NCBI RefSeq assembly: GCF_029889745.1
Contig: NZ_CP123639.1
Location: 1,841,501-1,905,500, forward strand
Direction of reading: 5' to 3'
DNA from: Ligilactobacillus faecis
GTDB lineage: Bacteria; Bacillota; Bacilli; Lactobacillales; Lactobacillaceae
Length of the DNA stretch: 64,000 nucleotides
Every line of letters begins with the position of its first letter. Within the stretch, counting starts at the first letter, position 1. The notes beneath the pieces were generated by a model. The model saw only the letters and a list, made by a program, of their open reading frames with translations. It made no database searches and was not told where the DNA came from. Below, in pieces: positions 8,178 through 15,461 of the stretch. A program made the position numbers and the translations under genes.

Positions 8178-8936
8178 ATGACTGATTTTGCACTGACGGC
8201 AGATGAACGGATCGATCAATTATACGCAAATGATATCAAGATAATCCAAAGCCCAAGTGTTTTTTCATTCTCGCTGGATGCAGTCTTACTAGCACATTTT
8301 GCTGCACCACCGTTAAAGAGCCAAGCTAAGATCGTGGATCTTTGTGCGGGTAATGGAGCAGTGGGGTTGTTTTTGACTGCTAAGACTAAAGCTCAGATCA
8401 TTGAGATCGAATTACAAGAACGCTTAGCTCAGATGGCTCAACGCAGTGTCTATTTAAATCAGCTTGAAGATCAGGTCGCTGTTTTGAATATCGATCTAAA
8501 TGATACATTCAAATATTTGAACAAAGATACTTATGACGTAGTGACTTGTAATCCGCCATATTTTTCTGATCTTCCTAAAAGTAAAAAGAACCCCAACCAG
8601 TATTTAGCCATCGCACGCCATGAGATCACAGTAACTTTAGAAGAGACGCTCCAAGTAACAAGTGGTCTTTTAAAAACACGTGGTAAAACATATTTTGTCC
8701 ATCGCCCAGAGCGTTTATTTGAGATCACAGAATTGATGAAAAAACATCGCCTAGCGCCTAAAAAGATCCAACTTGTTTATCCTAAAGCTGGTCGAGAAGC
8801 TAATATGGTCTTGATCGAAGCAATAAAAGATGGGCGTACGGGAGGTGTGCGTTTCTTGCCACCGATCACTGTATATGATGAAAATGATGAGTACTTGCCT
8901 TTTATCAAAGAGGTCCTATATGGAAAAAAAGACTAA
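8178..8936 (+). CDS. tRNA1(Val) (adenine-N6)-methyltransferase family (TrmN6/YabB)
   Basis: A class I SAM-dependent methyltransferase. The SAM-binding loop is VDLCAGNGAVGLF, and the amino-methyltransferase motif NPPYF is visible at 8550-8564, characteristic of enzymes methylating exocyclic amines. Family members methylate A37 of tRNA1(Val). The ATG at 8178 follows an AAGGTG Shine-Dalgarno; longer frames back to a TTG at 8112 lack support. The 3' end overlaps the next gene by 17 nt, an arrangement also found in Bacillus (yabB-yazA). Confidence 0.9.
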   Translation: MTDFALTADERIDQLYANDIKIIQSPSVFSFSLDAVLLAHFAAPPLKSQAKIVDLCAGNGAVGLFLTAKTKAQIIEIELQERLAQMAQRSVYLNQLEDQVAVLNIDLNDTFKYLNKDTYDVVTCNPPYFSDLPKSKKNPNQYLAIARHEITVTLEETLQVTSGLLKTRGKTYFVHRPERLFEITELMKKHRLAPKKIQLVYPKAGREANMVLIEAIKDGRTGGVRFLPPITVYDENDEYLPFIKEVLYGKKD

Positions 8937-9195
8937 ATGCTACTATTTTTATGTTTTGCAATGTTGCGATCAAACTTTATACAGTGGTTTTACTGTTGAC
9001 CTTGCCAAGCGACTCAAAGTGCATAATCAAGGTAAAGGTGCTAAATATACGCGAGCGCGACGCCCTGTTAAGTTGATCTACCACGAATGTTTTTCGACTA
9101 AGCGCGCAGCACTGCAAAAAGAGTATGCTTTTAAACAGTTAAAGCGTAAGCAAAAACTCAAATATTTGTGCGAGCAAGGGATCGTAATTGAATAA
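8920..9195 (+). CDS. GIY-YIG nuclease-superfamily protein (YazA-like)
   Basis: The 91-residue protein shows the GIY-YIG fold motifs as YYFYVLQC and LYSGFTVDLAKRL, with a conserved basic region KYTRARRPVKLIYHE. It is the stand-alone domain type found beside the tRNA methyltransferase gene in Firmicutes; cellular role and activity are not established. It starts at the ATG inside the end of the preceding gene, with AGAGGT as Shine-Dalgarno, so the two are translationally coupled. Confidence 0.9.
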   Translation: MEKKTKCYYFYVLQCCDQTLYSGFTVDLAKRLKVHNQGKGAKYTRARRPVKLIYHECFSTKRAALQKEYAFKQLKRKQKLKYLCEQGIVIE

Positions 9196-9431
9196 AAGGT
9201 CTTTAGTATTTTAGACTAACGGTCAGTGAAAAAATTTTGTTAAAATAAGATCAGTGGTCTATTCTAATAGATCTGGCTTTGATATCACCAGAAGGAACAA
9301 AAATGTGACAAGATATCAGGTATAAAAACTAAGTTAAAGCAGTTTATCGTATTTAGGATAACTGCCAATAAAATTTGTGAAAGGAAATCTATAAGCTTTC
9401 TAGTCAGTCACATCTTATAGAATTTAGTTTT
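9196..9431 (+). promoter_or_regulatory. ldhD: ldhD leader with distant Shine-Dalgarno and bridging hairpin
   Basis: No clear consensus promoter was found. The leader holds an inverted repeat TGATATC/GATATCA in its middle. At the end AAAGG (9380-9384) is followed by an 8-bp perfect stem TCTATAAG (9388-9395) / CTTATAGA (9414-9421) with an 18-nt loop, then 10 nt (ATTTAGTTTT) and the ATG at 9432. There is no Shine-Dalgarno between hairpin and ATG. Folding would place AAAGG at a workable distance from the start. Confidence 0.6.
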
Positions 9432-10415
9432 ATGAAATTTATTGCATATAACGTACGCCAAGACGAACAAAATTATTTTGAAAAATGGGCAAAAGAAAAT
9501 GCTGTCCCAGTCAAATTAGTCACTGAAGAGTTGACTGATGAGAATCTTCCGCTAGCCAAAGGGTATAATGCTGTGATCAGTTTTCAGACTGGAGTCTATC
9601 CAAGTGATCTCTTTGACAAACTTGCTAGCTATGGAGTAAAAGATATTTCGATCAGAAATGTCGGTGTCGATAATCTAGATCTAGCTTCAGCTAAGGCAAA
9701 TAAGATCGCAGTAACTAATGTTCCCGCTTATTCGCCAAATGCGATCGCTGAATTTTCCGTTGCAACGTTACTGCAACTTTTACGTAATCAAAATATTTAT
9801 CGTAAGCGGATGGCTAAAAACGATTATCGTTGGGCACCTTTTGTAGGTAAAGAGATCCGCGCTTTGACGATCGGCTTGGTCGGAACTGGTCGGATCGGCA
9901 AAGCTGCACTTGAGATCTATCGTGGTTTTGGAGCTAAAGTGATCGCTTATGATCCTTATCATGACCCAAAACTTGAAGCACAGGGGCTTTATGTCGATAC
10001 ATTAGAAGAACTAGTATCCCAAGCAGACGTTGTGACACTTCATATGCCAGGGTCAGAAGGCTATTTGATCGATGAAGCTTTGATCAAAAAAATGAAACCA
10101 GGAGCTTATATTATCAATACAGCTCGGGGCTCTTTGATCGATTCGAAAGCTTTACTGGAAGCTTTAAAAGCTGGACGTCTTGGAGGAGCTGCTTTAGACA
10201 CGTATGAATATGAAACACCGATCTTTAATCATGATCTAGAAGATATTGGTGTCAAAGACGAACTCTTTAATGAACTAGTAGCGCTTGATAATGTGGTCAT
10301 GACACCGCATATCGCTTTTTATACAGAAACTGCGGTCGAAAATATGGTGACGATCGCGCTTGATTCGGCCAAAGCAGTACTTGAGACAGGGACTGCGCCG
10401 ACTTTAGTTGAATGA
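9432..10415 (+). CDS. ldhD: D-lactate dehydrogenase (D-2-hydroxyacid dehydrogenase)
   Basis: It reduces pyruvate to D-lactate with NADH, regenerating NAD+ in fermentation. The protein has 327 residues. The Rossmann motif GTGRIG begins at G151. The substrate-binding and catalytic residues are R232 (NTARGS), the Glu in DTYEYE and the His in TPHIAFYT, in the order of the D-LDH family. The overall sequence resembles lactobacillar D-LDH more than 3-phosphoglycerate dehydrogenase; a D-hydroxyisocaproate dehydrogenase activity cannot be excluded. It is monocistronic. The start fits the family N-terminus (MKFIAYNVR) although the Shine-Dalgarno is 47 nt away. Confidence 0.9.
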   Translation: MKFIAYNVRQDEQNYFEKWAKENAVPVKLVTEELTDENLPLAKGYNAVISFQTGVYPSDLFDKLASYGVKDISIRNVGVDNLDLASAKANKIAVTNVPAYSPNAIAEFSVATLLQLLRNQNIYRKRMAKNDYRWAPFVGKEIRALTIGLVGTGRIGKAALEIYRGFGAKVIAYDPYHDPKLEAQGLYVDTLEELVSQADVVTLHMPGSEGYLIDEALIKKMKPGAYIINTARGSLIDSKALLEALKAGRLGGAALDTYEYETPIFNHDLEDIGVKDELFNELVALDNVVMTPHIAFYTETAVENMVTIALDSAKAVLETGTAPTLVE

Positions 10416-10449
10416 TCAAAAAGTAATTAAATATTTTACTACTTAATTA

Positions 10450-10602
10450 TTGCAAATGTGTAGTTATTACTTTATAATGTTAGAAGTGCCTCTTGAGGTA
10501 CAATTCACACTCTATGCGATGGATAAAAGAGTGCTCGGAGCTGAGTTTTTTATTCGTTGAACATAGGGGAGGATAATAAAACTATTTTGGAGGTTAATTG
10601 TA
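10450..10602 (+). promoter_or_regulatory. rpsB: rpsB promoter and structured leader
   Basis: TTGCAA (10450-10455), a 17-bp spacer and TATAAT (10473-10478) form a strong promoter. The ~120-nt leader contains two hairpins: GTGCCTC/GAGGTAC near 10486-10501 and CACTCT/AGAGTG further on. Ribosomal-protein leaders of this kind often bind the encoded protein; whether S2 does so here is inference. A strong GGAGG precedes the ATG. Confidence 0.7.
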
Positions 10603-11397
10603 ATGGCTGTTATTTCCATGAAACAATTACTTGAAGCTGGTGTACATTTCGGTCACCAAACACGTCGTTGGAATCCTAAGATGAAGAAATATATCTTCAC
10701 AGAACGTAATGGGATCTACATCATCGACTTACAAAAAACGGTTAAGTTGATCGATGAAGCTTATGACTTCATGAAAGATGCTGCTGCAAACGACGGCGTT
10801 ATCTTATTTGTTGGTACAAAGAAACAAGCACAAGATGCGATCGAAGAAGAAGCAAAACGTGCAGGTCAATACTACGTAAACCATCGTTGGTTAGGTGGTA
10901 CATTGACAAACTGGAACACGATCCAAACACGTATCAAGCGTTTGAAAGAGATCAAAGCGATGGAAGAAGATGGTACATTTGAAGTGCTACCTAAGAAAGA
11001 AGTTGCTTTATTGATCAAAGAACGTGATCGTCTTCAAAAATTCCTTGGTGGTATCGAAGATATGCCACGCATCCCAGATGTATTGTTCATCGTTGACCCA
11101 CGCAAGGAACGTATCGCAGTTAAGGAAGCTCAAAAACTTAACATTCCTATCGTTGCTATGGTCGACACAAATGCTGATCCAGATGAGATCGATGTTAAGA
11201 TCCCATCAAACGATGACGCTATCCGTGCCGTTCGTTTGATCACATCTAAGATGGCAGATGCAATCATCGAAGGTCGTCAAGGTGAAGATGATGCTCCTGT
11301 TTCAGAAGAAACATTCAACGCTAACGATGAAGAAGTAGAATCAATCGAAGAGATCGTTGAAGTTGTTGAAGGTAACAACGATACAGATGCTGAATAG
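10603..11397 (+). CDS. rpsB: 30S ribosomal protein S2
   Basis: The 264-residue protein has the typical start [26 protein letters not shown]-type core (visible as [13 protein letters not shown]) and the S2 signature TNWNTIQ. It ends in an acidic tail common in lactobacilli. S2 joins the small subunit late and helps mRNA binding. It is the first gene of the rpsB-tsf unit, with a partial terminator in between. Codon use is that of a highly expressed gene. Confidence 0.98.
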   Translation: MAVISMKQLLEAGVHFGHQTRRWNPKMKKYIFTERNGIYIIDLQKTVKLIDEAYDFMKDAAANDGVILFVGTKKQAQDAIEEEAKRAGQYYVNHRWLGGTLTNWNTIQTRIKRLKEIKAMEEDGTFEVLPKKEVALLIKERDRLQKFLGGIEDMPRIPDVLFIVDPRKERIAVKEAQKLNIPIVAMVDTNADPDEIDVKIPSNDDAIRAVRLITSKMADAIIEGRQGEDDAPVSEETFNANDEEVESIEEIVEVVEGNNDTDAE

Positions 11398-11407
11398 TTA
11401 ATAAACT

Positions 11408-11465
11408 TAGGCTGTCTCAGGTTAGGTAGGCATTTTGGCCTTAGTCCTTGAGACAGTCTTTTTTA
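11408..11465 (+). terminator. Read-through terminator between rpsB and tsf
   Basis: The stem CTGTCTCA/TGAGACAG encloses an inner stem-loop and is followed by six T. No separate tsf promoter is obvious downstream, so it probably sets the ratio of S2 to EF-Ts by partial termination. Confidence 0.8.
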
Positions 11466-11497
11466 AAATAATATTACTTTAAGGAGGCCACTAGGCT

Positions 11498-12373
11498 ATG
11501 GCAAAAGTTACTGCTGCTCAAGTAAAAGAATTACGTGAAAAAACTGGCGTTGGTATGATGGACGCTAAGAAAGCTTTAGTTGCTGTTGATGGTGACATGG
11601 ACAAAGCTATTGATTTCTTACGTGAAAAAGGGATGGCAAAGGCTGCTAAGAAGAGCGACCGTGTTGCAGCTGAAGGCTTAGCAGACGTTGAGATCGTTGG
11701 TAACACAGCGGCTGTCGTTGAGATCAATGCTGAAACTGACTTCGTTGCTCAAAACCAACAATTCAAAGATCTTGTTAAGCGTATCGCTAAATTGATCGCT
11801 GAAAACAAGCCAGCTGACCTTGAAGCTGCTTTAGCTATCAAGACAGACAAAGGGACAGTGCAAGATGAGATCATCGAAGCAACACAAGTTATCGGTGAAA
11901 AGATCACTTTACGCCGTTTTGAATTAGTTGACAAAGCTGACAACGAAAACTTTGGTGCATACTTACACATGGGTGGTAAGATCGCTGTGTTAACAGTTGT
12001 TGAAGGTGCTGACGAAGCTGTTGCTAAAGACGTTGCAATGCACGTTGCTGCGATCAACCCTAAATATGTAAACCGCGATGAAGTTCCTGCTAGTGAAGTA
12101 GAACATGAAAAAGCAGTTTTGACTGAAGAAGCTAAAAACGAAGGTAAGCCAGAAAACATCATCGAAAAGATGGTTGCTGGCCGTTTGAACAAATTCTTTG
12201 CTGAAGTTGCTTTAGATGACCAAGCATTTGTCAAAGATCCAGACTTGACAGTTGCAAAATTCGTTGCTTCTAAAGACGGTAAAGTCAAATCATTTATCCG
12301 TTACGAAGTTGGTGAAGGTATCGAAAAGAAAGCCGACAACTTTGTTGAAGAAGTTATGTCACAAGTTAAATAA
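11498..12373 (+). CDS. tsf: Translation elongation factor Ts
   Basis: EF-Ts releases GDP from EF-Tu. Residues 1-50 hold the UBA-like helix bundle, with the signature [16 protein letters not shown], and the TDFVA motif (ETDFVAQN) near residue 80 inserts into EF-Tu. The length of 291 residues is standard. AAGGAGG lies 10 nt before the ATG; a 4-bp GGCC/GGCT hairpin occupies that gap. Confidence 0.98.
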   Translation: MAKVTAAQVKELREKTGVGMMDAKKALVAVDGDMDKAIDFLREKGMAKAAKKSDRVAAEGLADVEIVGNTAAVVEINAETDFVAQNQQFKDLVKRIAKLIAENKPADLEAALAIKTDKGTVQDEIIEATQVIGEKITLRRFELVDKADNENFGAYLHMGGKIAVLTVVEGADEAVAKDVAMHVAAINPKYVNRDEVPASEVEHEKAVLTEEAKNEGKPENIIEKMVAGRLNKFFAEVALDDQAFVKDPDLTVAKFVASKDGKVKSFIRYEVGEGIEKKADNFVEEVMSQVK

Positions 12374-12381
12374 TTGTCAAG

Positions 12382-12410
12382 AGCCCTTGCATGTGCGAGG
12401 GCTTTTTTTT
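12382..12410 (+). terminator. Intrinsic terminator of tsf
   Basis: AGCCCTTGC/GCGAGGGCT with a 4-nt loop is followed by a run of T. The T-run abuts the MITE-like element that begins at 12411. Confidence 0.9.
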
Positions 12411-12603
12411 GAGGCTGTGATATAAGTAAAAAGACATCTTCAAATTTCGAATGTTAGAATTTTGAAGATGCCTTTCTTTATTCTGAAAATACTAGTTTTA
12501 GGACTTTACAGGACCAAGTAACAACTAAACAACGAATAGTAATTCTTTAGCGGTAGTTTTTATTAATATATATGATACTAAAAACTACTTATGTCACAGC
12601 CTC
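12411..12603. mobile_element. 193-bp MITE-like element related to the IS at 20477
   Basis: The ends GAGGCTGTGATATAAGT (12411-12427) and ACTTATGTCACAGCCTC (12587-12603) are inverted repeats identical, bar one base, to the ends of the complete IS at 20477-22278. The inside has no coding capacity but keeps the same plan as the IS left end: just after the repeat comes a strong hairpin (CATCTTCAAA.../...TTTGAAGATG, about 12435-12470). Runs of T (8 left, 7 right) flank it, a possible target duplication of the tsf terminator tail. Movement by the full IS's transposase in trans is inferred. Confidence 0.8.
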
Positions 12604-12613
12604 TTTTTTTACT

Positions 12614-12916
12614 TTATTCAAATTCAAGTTCGATCACGGCTTCACTTAGTTGATCTAAGATCTCATAACTTTCGATATATTCAAGCCATTTTTCTTCGCT
12701 TTTACCTTTGAGCGCTCCGTTGAGCTTATCATAGATGTTTGCAGAAAAAGTTGCTAGCATATCTTCTGTCGCCCGTTCGACACGACGTTCATTCCAACGG
12801 CGAGCGGCGGGACGGTCGTCGTTTTTAGCTGTTTGATAAGCAAAAGCTTTGTCATAAAACTTAGTTAAAATGTCGCTATTTTCTTCGATATACGCTAAAA
12901 GTTCATTTTTATCCAT
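12614..12916 (-). CDS. Conserved hypothetical protein, acidic helical
   Basis: I do not recognise this 100-residue family. It is charged and predicted helical throughout, has no membrane segment, and contains an Arg-rich stretch DDRPAARRWNERRVER. Starting at MDKNELLAYI places an AAAGGA Shine-Dalgarno 11 nt upstream; an earlier in-frame start at 12964 is not supported. The Shine-Dalgarno sits in the loop of a small ACATT/AATGT hairpin, which could moderate translation. It stands alone next to the MITE-like element. Confidence 0.7.
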   Translation of the reverse strand: MDKNELLAYIEENSDILTKFYDKAFAYQTAKNDDRPAARRWNERRVERATEDMLATFSANIYDKLNGALKGKSEEKWLEYIESYEILDQLSEAVIELEFE

Positions 12917-13137
12917 AAGTACATTGATCCTTTCGAATGTATGTTCTACTAAATTATAGCACATTTGTTCGCTTAAGAGCTATTACTTTCCATAAAAATT
13001 GCTTTTTTTAAATTTGTATTTAATTTTACGGATTTCTGAGTACAAAGATTGCTTTTATGGTATAAAATAGTAATATTAAAGGTGAGAAGAAGTTTTTTAG
13101 CTCATGTCAAATCAGTAAAGGAAGGGATCCAGCGTAG

Positions 13138-13647
13138 ATGAAAAGAGACCTATGGCAAAATGATGAAGAGTATATGAGTTATGTCGGTGAGTTATTGGAA
13201 AAACCAGAAGTAAAACGCTTGGCGGACTATACCCAACACCATTTTTCAACTCGACTGGAACATTGTATCGCTGTGTCCTATGAAAGCTATTTGATCGCTA
13301 AAAGATTTCATTTGGACGCAAAGGCAACAGCTCGAGCTGGACTTTTGCATGACTTATTTTATTATGACTGGCGTGTGACAAAGTTTGATCGGGGGACGCA
13401 TGCGTGGATCCATCCACGGATTGCTGTGCGAAACGCTGAAAAGTTAACGACATTGACACCAAAAGAAAAAGATATCATCATCAAGCATATGTGGGGGGCA
13501 ACGACTTGTCCACCAAAGTATGCTGAAGGTTATATCGTCACGCTTGTTGATAAGCAACTTGCAACAGAGGAGTATAGTCACCATCTCTCACTCAAACTTT
13601 TAAGTTCGCTAAAACAAGTTCTAGGCTTTGCTAAAGTAAGTGAATAG
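13138..13647 (+). CDS. HD-domain phosphohydrolase family protein
   Basis: The 169-residue protein shows HD-superfamily metal ligands: an early His in TRLEHCIAVSY, the HD pair in AGLLHDLFYYDW and a later His in IIKHMWG. It resembles predicted HD-type hydrolases found in lactobacilli, whose substrate is unknown. AAAGGAAGGG precedes the ATG by about 10 nt. An extended -10 (TGGTATAAA) lies about 70 nt upstream. Confidence 0.8.
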   Translation: MKRDLWQNDEEYMSYVGELLEKPEVKRLADYTQHHFSTRLEHCIAVSYESYLIAKRFHLDAKATARAGLLHDLFYYDWRVTKFDRGTHAWIHPRIAVRNAEKLTTLTPKEKDIIIKHMWGATTCPPKYAEGYIVTLVDKQLATEEYSHHLSLKLLSSLKQVLGFAKVSE

Positions 13648-13685
13648 TGTAAAATAGTGGTGAGCACTATGATTGCATAGTATAT

Positions 13686-13715
13686 GACCCGCATTTCATC
13701 AGTGCGGGTCTTTTT
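13686..13715 (+). terminator. Intrinsic terminator after the HD-domain gene
   Basis: The stem GACCCGCA/TGCGGGTC has a 9-nt loop and is followed by five T. Confidence 0.9.
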
Positions 13716-13747
13716 AGTAATATTTTTTAGAAGAGGGGTAGAGACTA

Positions 13748-14086
13748 GTGAGTGAAACAAAGGTAAGTTTTAAAGTCTGTCCTAAGTTTCAAAAAACATT
13801 TGGGATCTTAGGCAAAAAATGGAATGGTTTGATCATTGAAGTTTTATTAAATGAAGGACCACAGCGCTTTAAGGAATTAGCACAAAAAGTCGAAAAGTGT
13901 AGCGATCGTGTGTTAGTTGAACGCTTAAAAGAGCTTGAAAAAGAAGATCTTGTTGAAAGGATCACACCAGAAAATAGTGCTCGGGCTGTTTATCAATTAA
14001 CAGTTCGAGGTGAAGATCTAAGGGATATTATGCAAGATATCCATATTTGGTCAGAAAAGTGGTATTCTTTAGAAGATTGTAATTAA
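13748..14086 (+). CDS. HxlR-family winged-helix transcriptional regulator
   Basis: The 112-residue protein has the HxlR layout: an N-terminal Cys (KVCPKF, here VCPKFQKTFGILGKKW), then the wHTH with GPQRFKELAQKVEKCSDRVLVERLKELE. Such regulators often sense redox or electrophiles through the N-terminal Cys. It starts with GTG after AGAGGGGT. The target is unknown; no divergent gene sits next to it, and the T-box of pheST follows. Confidence 0.92.
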   Translation: MSETKVSFKVCPKFQKTFGILGKKWNGLIIEVLLNEGPQRFKELAQKVEKCSDRVLVERLKELEKEDLVERITPENSARAVYQLTVRGEDLRDIMQDIHIWSEKWYSLEDCN

Positions 14087-14089
14087 CGC

Positions 14090-14365
14090 TTGACTAATCT
14101 TTAGGCTACGCTTAAACTGAACTGTATAGTTAATAAAGACGTAGACGGAAAATAGTAGGTCAGCAAACGAGTCAGGGAAGAGCTGGTAACTGGAAAAGCT
14201 CGCTCGCTTTGATGATTGAATTTCACTTCCTGAGTTGCTGTTGGGATTCTAGTAAGATGAATAACAGATCGGTTCATGACCGTTTTATCATGGAAAAGTG
14301 CTGTTAGATCAACAGAACAAGGGTGGTACCGCGAAGCCTCGTCCCTTTTTAGGGAGGGGCTTTTT
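14090..14365 (+). ncRNA. T-box leader (tRNA-Phe sensing) with promoter, upstream of pheST
   Basis: The promoter is TTGACT (14090-14095), 17 bp, TAAACT (14113-14118). The leader carries the T-box sequence AGGGTGGTACCGCG (14320-14333), which pairs with the acceptor end of uncharged tRNA. The terminator AAGCCTCGTCCCT/AGGGAGGGGCTT with a T-run follows (about 14334-14366). TTC within GAATTTCACTTCC is a plausible Phe specifier. When tRNA-Phe is uncharged the antiterminator forms and pheST is transcribed. Confidence 0.93.
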
Positions 14366-14402
14366 ATTTTGCGTTGAAAATAAGTTAAGCTCGAAAGGAA
14401 CG

Positions 14403-15455
14403 ATGACTGTGAACCTGAAGGAAAAACTTGAAGAGATCAAGAAGAATGGTCTAGAAGAGATCAAACAGGCTGAAAATAGCAACCACATCAACGATGTCCG
14501 GGTCAAATTATTAGGAAAAAAAGGCTCGATCACTGAAGTTTTACGTGGTATGCGCGATCTAAGTGCCGAAGAACGCCCGAAAGTTGGGAGTTTTGCTAAT
14601 AAGATCAGAGATGAGTTGACAGAAGCGATCACTAAAAAACACGAAGAACTGGAAGAAAAGAAATTAGCTAAACGTTTAGCAAGTGAGACACTTGATGTGA
14701 CCTTGCCGGCAACAGAAGTAAAGTTAGGCACACCACATGTTTTAGTTCAAGTGATCGATGAGATCGAAAAGCTCTTTTTAGGGATGGGCTTCCAAGTTGT
14801 CGATGGTCCTGAAGTTGAAGAAGATCACTATAATTTTGAAATGCTGAACCTACCTGCTGATCACCCTGCACGGGATATGCAAGATACATTTTATATCACT
14901 AAACAACTTTTGATGCGGACGCAAACTTCGCCTGTCCAAGCACGGACGATGGAAGTTCATGATTTTGCTCAAGGCCCGCTCAAAATGATCTCGCCAGGGA
15001 AAGTTTACCGACGCGATACGGATGATGCTACACACTCGCATCAATTTCACCAGATCGAAGGCCTTGTGATCGATAAAAATATTACGATGGGCGATCTGAA
15101 AGGAACCCTTGAATTGATCGCGAAAAAAGTCTTTGGGGCTGAACGTGAGATCCGTTTGCGTCCAAGTTATTTCCCGTTTACTGAACCATCCGTTGAAGTT
15201 GATGTTTCTTGTTTTAAATGTGGTGGAGCAGGTTGTTATGTCTGCAAAAACTCAGGGTGGATCGAAGTTCTTGGAGCAGGGATGGTCCATCCAAATGTCT
15301 TAAAGATGGCAGGGATCGATCCCGAAGTTTATGGAGGCTTTGCCTTTGGTCTAGGACCAGACCGCTTTGCGATGTTAAAATATGGCGTTGATGACATTCG
15401 CGAGTTTTACTTGAACGATGTGCGCTTTTTAGAACAATTTTCTCAGAAAGGATAG
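14403..15455 (+). CDS. pheS: Phenylalanyl-tRNA synthetase alpha subunit
   Basis: The alpha chain of the (alpha-beta)2 enzyme charges tRNA-Phe. It has an N-terminal coiled coil (residues 1-90), then class II motifs: TQTSPVQAR, the motif 2 region [25 protein letters not shown] (key residues R and HxxxFHQ) and the C-terminal [10 protein letters not shown] motif 3. [13 protein letters not shown] cluster is the usual zinc-like insertion. The 350-residue form starts at ATG 14403, 2 nt after AAAGGAAC; a longer frame running back into the T-box terminator is spurious. Confidence 0.97.
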   Translation: MTVNLKEKLEEIKKNGLEEIKQAENSNHINDVRVKLLGKKGSITEVLRGMRDLSAEERPKVGSFANKIRDELTEAITKKHEELEEKKLAKRLASETLDVTLPATEVKLGTPHVLVQVIDEIEKLFLGMGFQVVDGPEVEEDHYNFEMLNLPADHPARDMQDTFYITKQLLMRTQTSPVQARTMEVHDFAQGPLKMISPGKVYRRDTDDATHSHQFHQIEGLVIDKNITMGDLKGTLELIAKKVFGAEREIRLRPSYFPFTEPSVEVDVSCFKCGGAGCYVCKNSGWIEVLGAGMVHPNVLKMAGIDPEVYGGFAFGLGPDRFAMLKYGVDDIREFYLNDVRFLEQFSQKG

Positions 15456-15461
15456 TAATCC

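Noticed and set aside
9226-9390. A possible Rex redox-repressor site before ldhD (GTGAAAAAATTTTGTTAAA, TTGTGAAAGGAAATC)
   Set aside because: Neither sequence matches the TTGTGAA...TTCACAA palindrome well on both halves.
11518-12288. Long minus-strand frames (up to 179 codons) opposite tsf
   Set aside because: They arise from the biased codon use of a highly expressed gene; low-complexity Ser/Ala/Thr content and no start signals.
14298-14402. Start of pheS about 35 codons earlier, within the T-box
   Set aside because: The extension is translated from T-box and terminator sequence, and a good Shine-Dalgarno stands before ATG 14403.
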